Part shown: positions 63,341-64,000 of the stretch, in pieces | Position numbering within the stretch: the stretch's first letter is position 1 | Layout: every line of letters starts with the position of its first letter | Assembly: GCA_028288485.1 (NCBI GenBank) | Contig: JAQBNO010000179.1 | Span: 1 to 64,000, forward strand | Source of the DNA: Segetibacter sp. | GTDB lineage: Bacteria > Bacteroidota > Bacteroidia > Chitinophagales > Chitinophagaceae | Reading direction: 5' to 3' | Length of the DNA stretch: 64,000 nucleotides | Made by a program: the position numbers and the translations under genes | Notes under the pieces: model-generated | Seen by the model: the letters and a program-made list of their open reading frames with translations, nothing else | The model's database searches: none | What the model was told of the DNA's origin: nothing

Positions 63341-64000
63341 ATGCTGTACCGATTGCTTATTGCCTTTACGTGCATATTTTCTGTTGCTTCAGCTCAGGAA
63401 ACGATTATCCATTATTTATCCGGAACAGATAAAGACCATACTGTTCAATGGGATTTTATGGTCACAAAGGGGCAAAACAGTGGAAAATGGTCTACCATTC
63501 CTGTTCCTTCCAACTGGGAGTTTCAGAAGTTCGGTACCTACAATTATTACCAGGACGCCGTTAATCCCGATGAACAGGGTTTTTATAAATACCATTTTAA
63601 AACACAACCCGCCTGGAAGAATAAGAAGGTAGAAATGGTTTTTGAAGGATCGATGACCGATACTGAAGTAAAGATCAACGGCAAGTTGGCAGGTCCTGTA
63701 CACCAGGGCGGCTTTTACCAGTTTAAGTATGACATCACCGATCTCCTTACCGATACCGATAACTTACTGGAAGCAACAGTAAGCAAACGGTCCACCAATG
63801 CATCTATTAACCGGGCTGAACGAAAAGCTGACTTTTGGTTATTCGGAGGCATTTACCGCCCTGTTTATCTCAAAATTGTTCCTAAAACTTCCATCGACCG
63901 GGTAGCTATTGATGCAAAAGCGAATGGCGATTTTGTAATGCAGGTTTTTTCACAAAACACGGTAACAAATCAAACAATCGAAGCACAGGTGCAGGAACTA
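63341..64000 (+). CDS. GH2 glycoside hydrolase, N-terminal part
   Basis: Open frame from the ATG at 63341 to the window edge, 220 codons and continuing. Signal peptide MLYRLLIAFTCIFSVASAQ (about 1-19). Then the GH2 sugar-binding domain: WDFMVTKGQNSGKW, IPVPSNWEFQKFG, VEMVFEGSMTDTEVKING and FWLFGGIYRPVYLKIVP (FGGIYR is the conserved GH2 strand), then the start of the second Ig domain. The catalytic barrel lies beyond the window. Subclass is unresolved. Confidence 0.9.
   Translation, partial: MLYRLLIAFTCIFSVASAQETIIHYLSGTDKDHTVQWDFMVTKGQNSGKWSTIPVPSNWEFQKFGTYNYYQDAVNPDEQGFYKYHFKTQPAWKNKKVEMVFEGSMTDTEVKINGKLAGPVHQGGFYQFKYDITDLLTDTDNLLEATVSKRSTNASINRAERKADFWLFGGIYRPVYLKIVPKTSIDRVAIDAKANGDFVMQVFSQNTVTNQTIEAQVQEL

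Overview
The window looks like a chromosomal segment from a free-living, polysaccharide-degrading member of the Bacteroidota, probably family Chitinophagaceae or close to it. That placement is inferred from gene content: many lipoproteins with a Cys lipobox, a DUF6515-type surface protein, a COG4389 membrane 'recombinase', kynureninase with glutaryl-CoA dehydrogenase, and xylA/xylB with GH2/GH5/GH9/GH95 enzymes. It also rests on promoter-like TAnnTTTG boxes and on intergenic DNA full of short dispersed repeats. I see no rRNA, tRNA, CRISPR array, transposase or phage module. The left edge cuts a GH5 cellulase and the right edge cuts a GH2 glycosidase.

Layout. 1-9 kb: end of a GH5_2 endoglucanase, a decayed TlpA-type thioredoxin, an aldo/keto reductase, a DUF6515 exported protein, an NlpC/P60 lipoprotein, a tandem UspA protein, a small lipoprotein and an LLM flavin oxidoreductase. 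9.6-12 kb: a compact operon of a membrane-anchored thioredoxin-like protein, a sensor histidine kinase and a single-domain response regulator. 12.5-29 kb: housekeeping genes, namely ppc, an FkbM methyltransferase, a GNAT enzyme, valS, a DEDDh exonuclease/GIY-YIG fusion, tex, aat and clpS (both N-degron functions), and a large membrane protein of COG4389. 29.7-30.5 kb: a broken FAD-linked oxidase C-terminus. 30.8-42.6 kb: kynU and gcdH divergently arranged, aroK with a DUF423 gene, a GT-C-like membrane protein, ppk2, an unrecognised 230-residue protein, xerD, and a lipoprotein followed by a phosphoesterase. 42.8-45.5 kb: two tandem 62-codon paralogues that share an identical 11-residue C-terminus and nearly identical promoter architecture, an Ala/Asn-rich exported protein and an outer-membrane-type protein. 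45.9-48.6 kb: a possible envelope methionine sulfoxide repair set (molybdopterin oxidoreductase, cytochrome b, lipoprotein MsrB) followed by a cytosolic MsrB. 49-64 kb: a carbohydrate region with an AraC regulator divergent from xylB and xylA, then a GH2 galactosidase-like enzyme, a GH95 fucosidase, an aldo/keto reductase, a GH9 endoglucanase, a coiled-coil exported protein and a second GH2 enzyme. The enzyme mix fits breakdown of xyloglucan-like plant polymer and use of the released xylose.

The intergenic DNA is unusual. At least eighteen copies of one short element (here R1: GTACAAG, then a variable GAG/TGCG core, then CAACG) lie between genes in both orientations. Several other dispersed families are present. 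One of them (R2) has inserted in frame into the coding sequence of valS, and a REP-like hairpin forms the 3' end of the LLM oxidoreductase gene. The most promising unexplained items are the tandem small-ORF pair with its shared operator-like dyad, the R1 family, and the repeat-derived insertion in valS.
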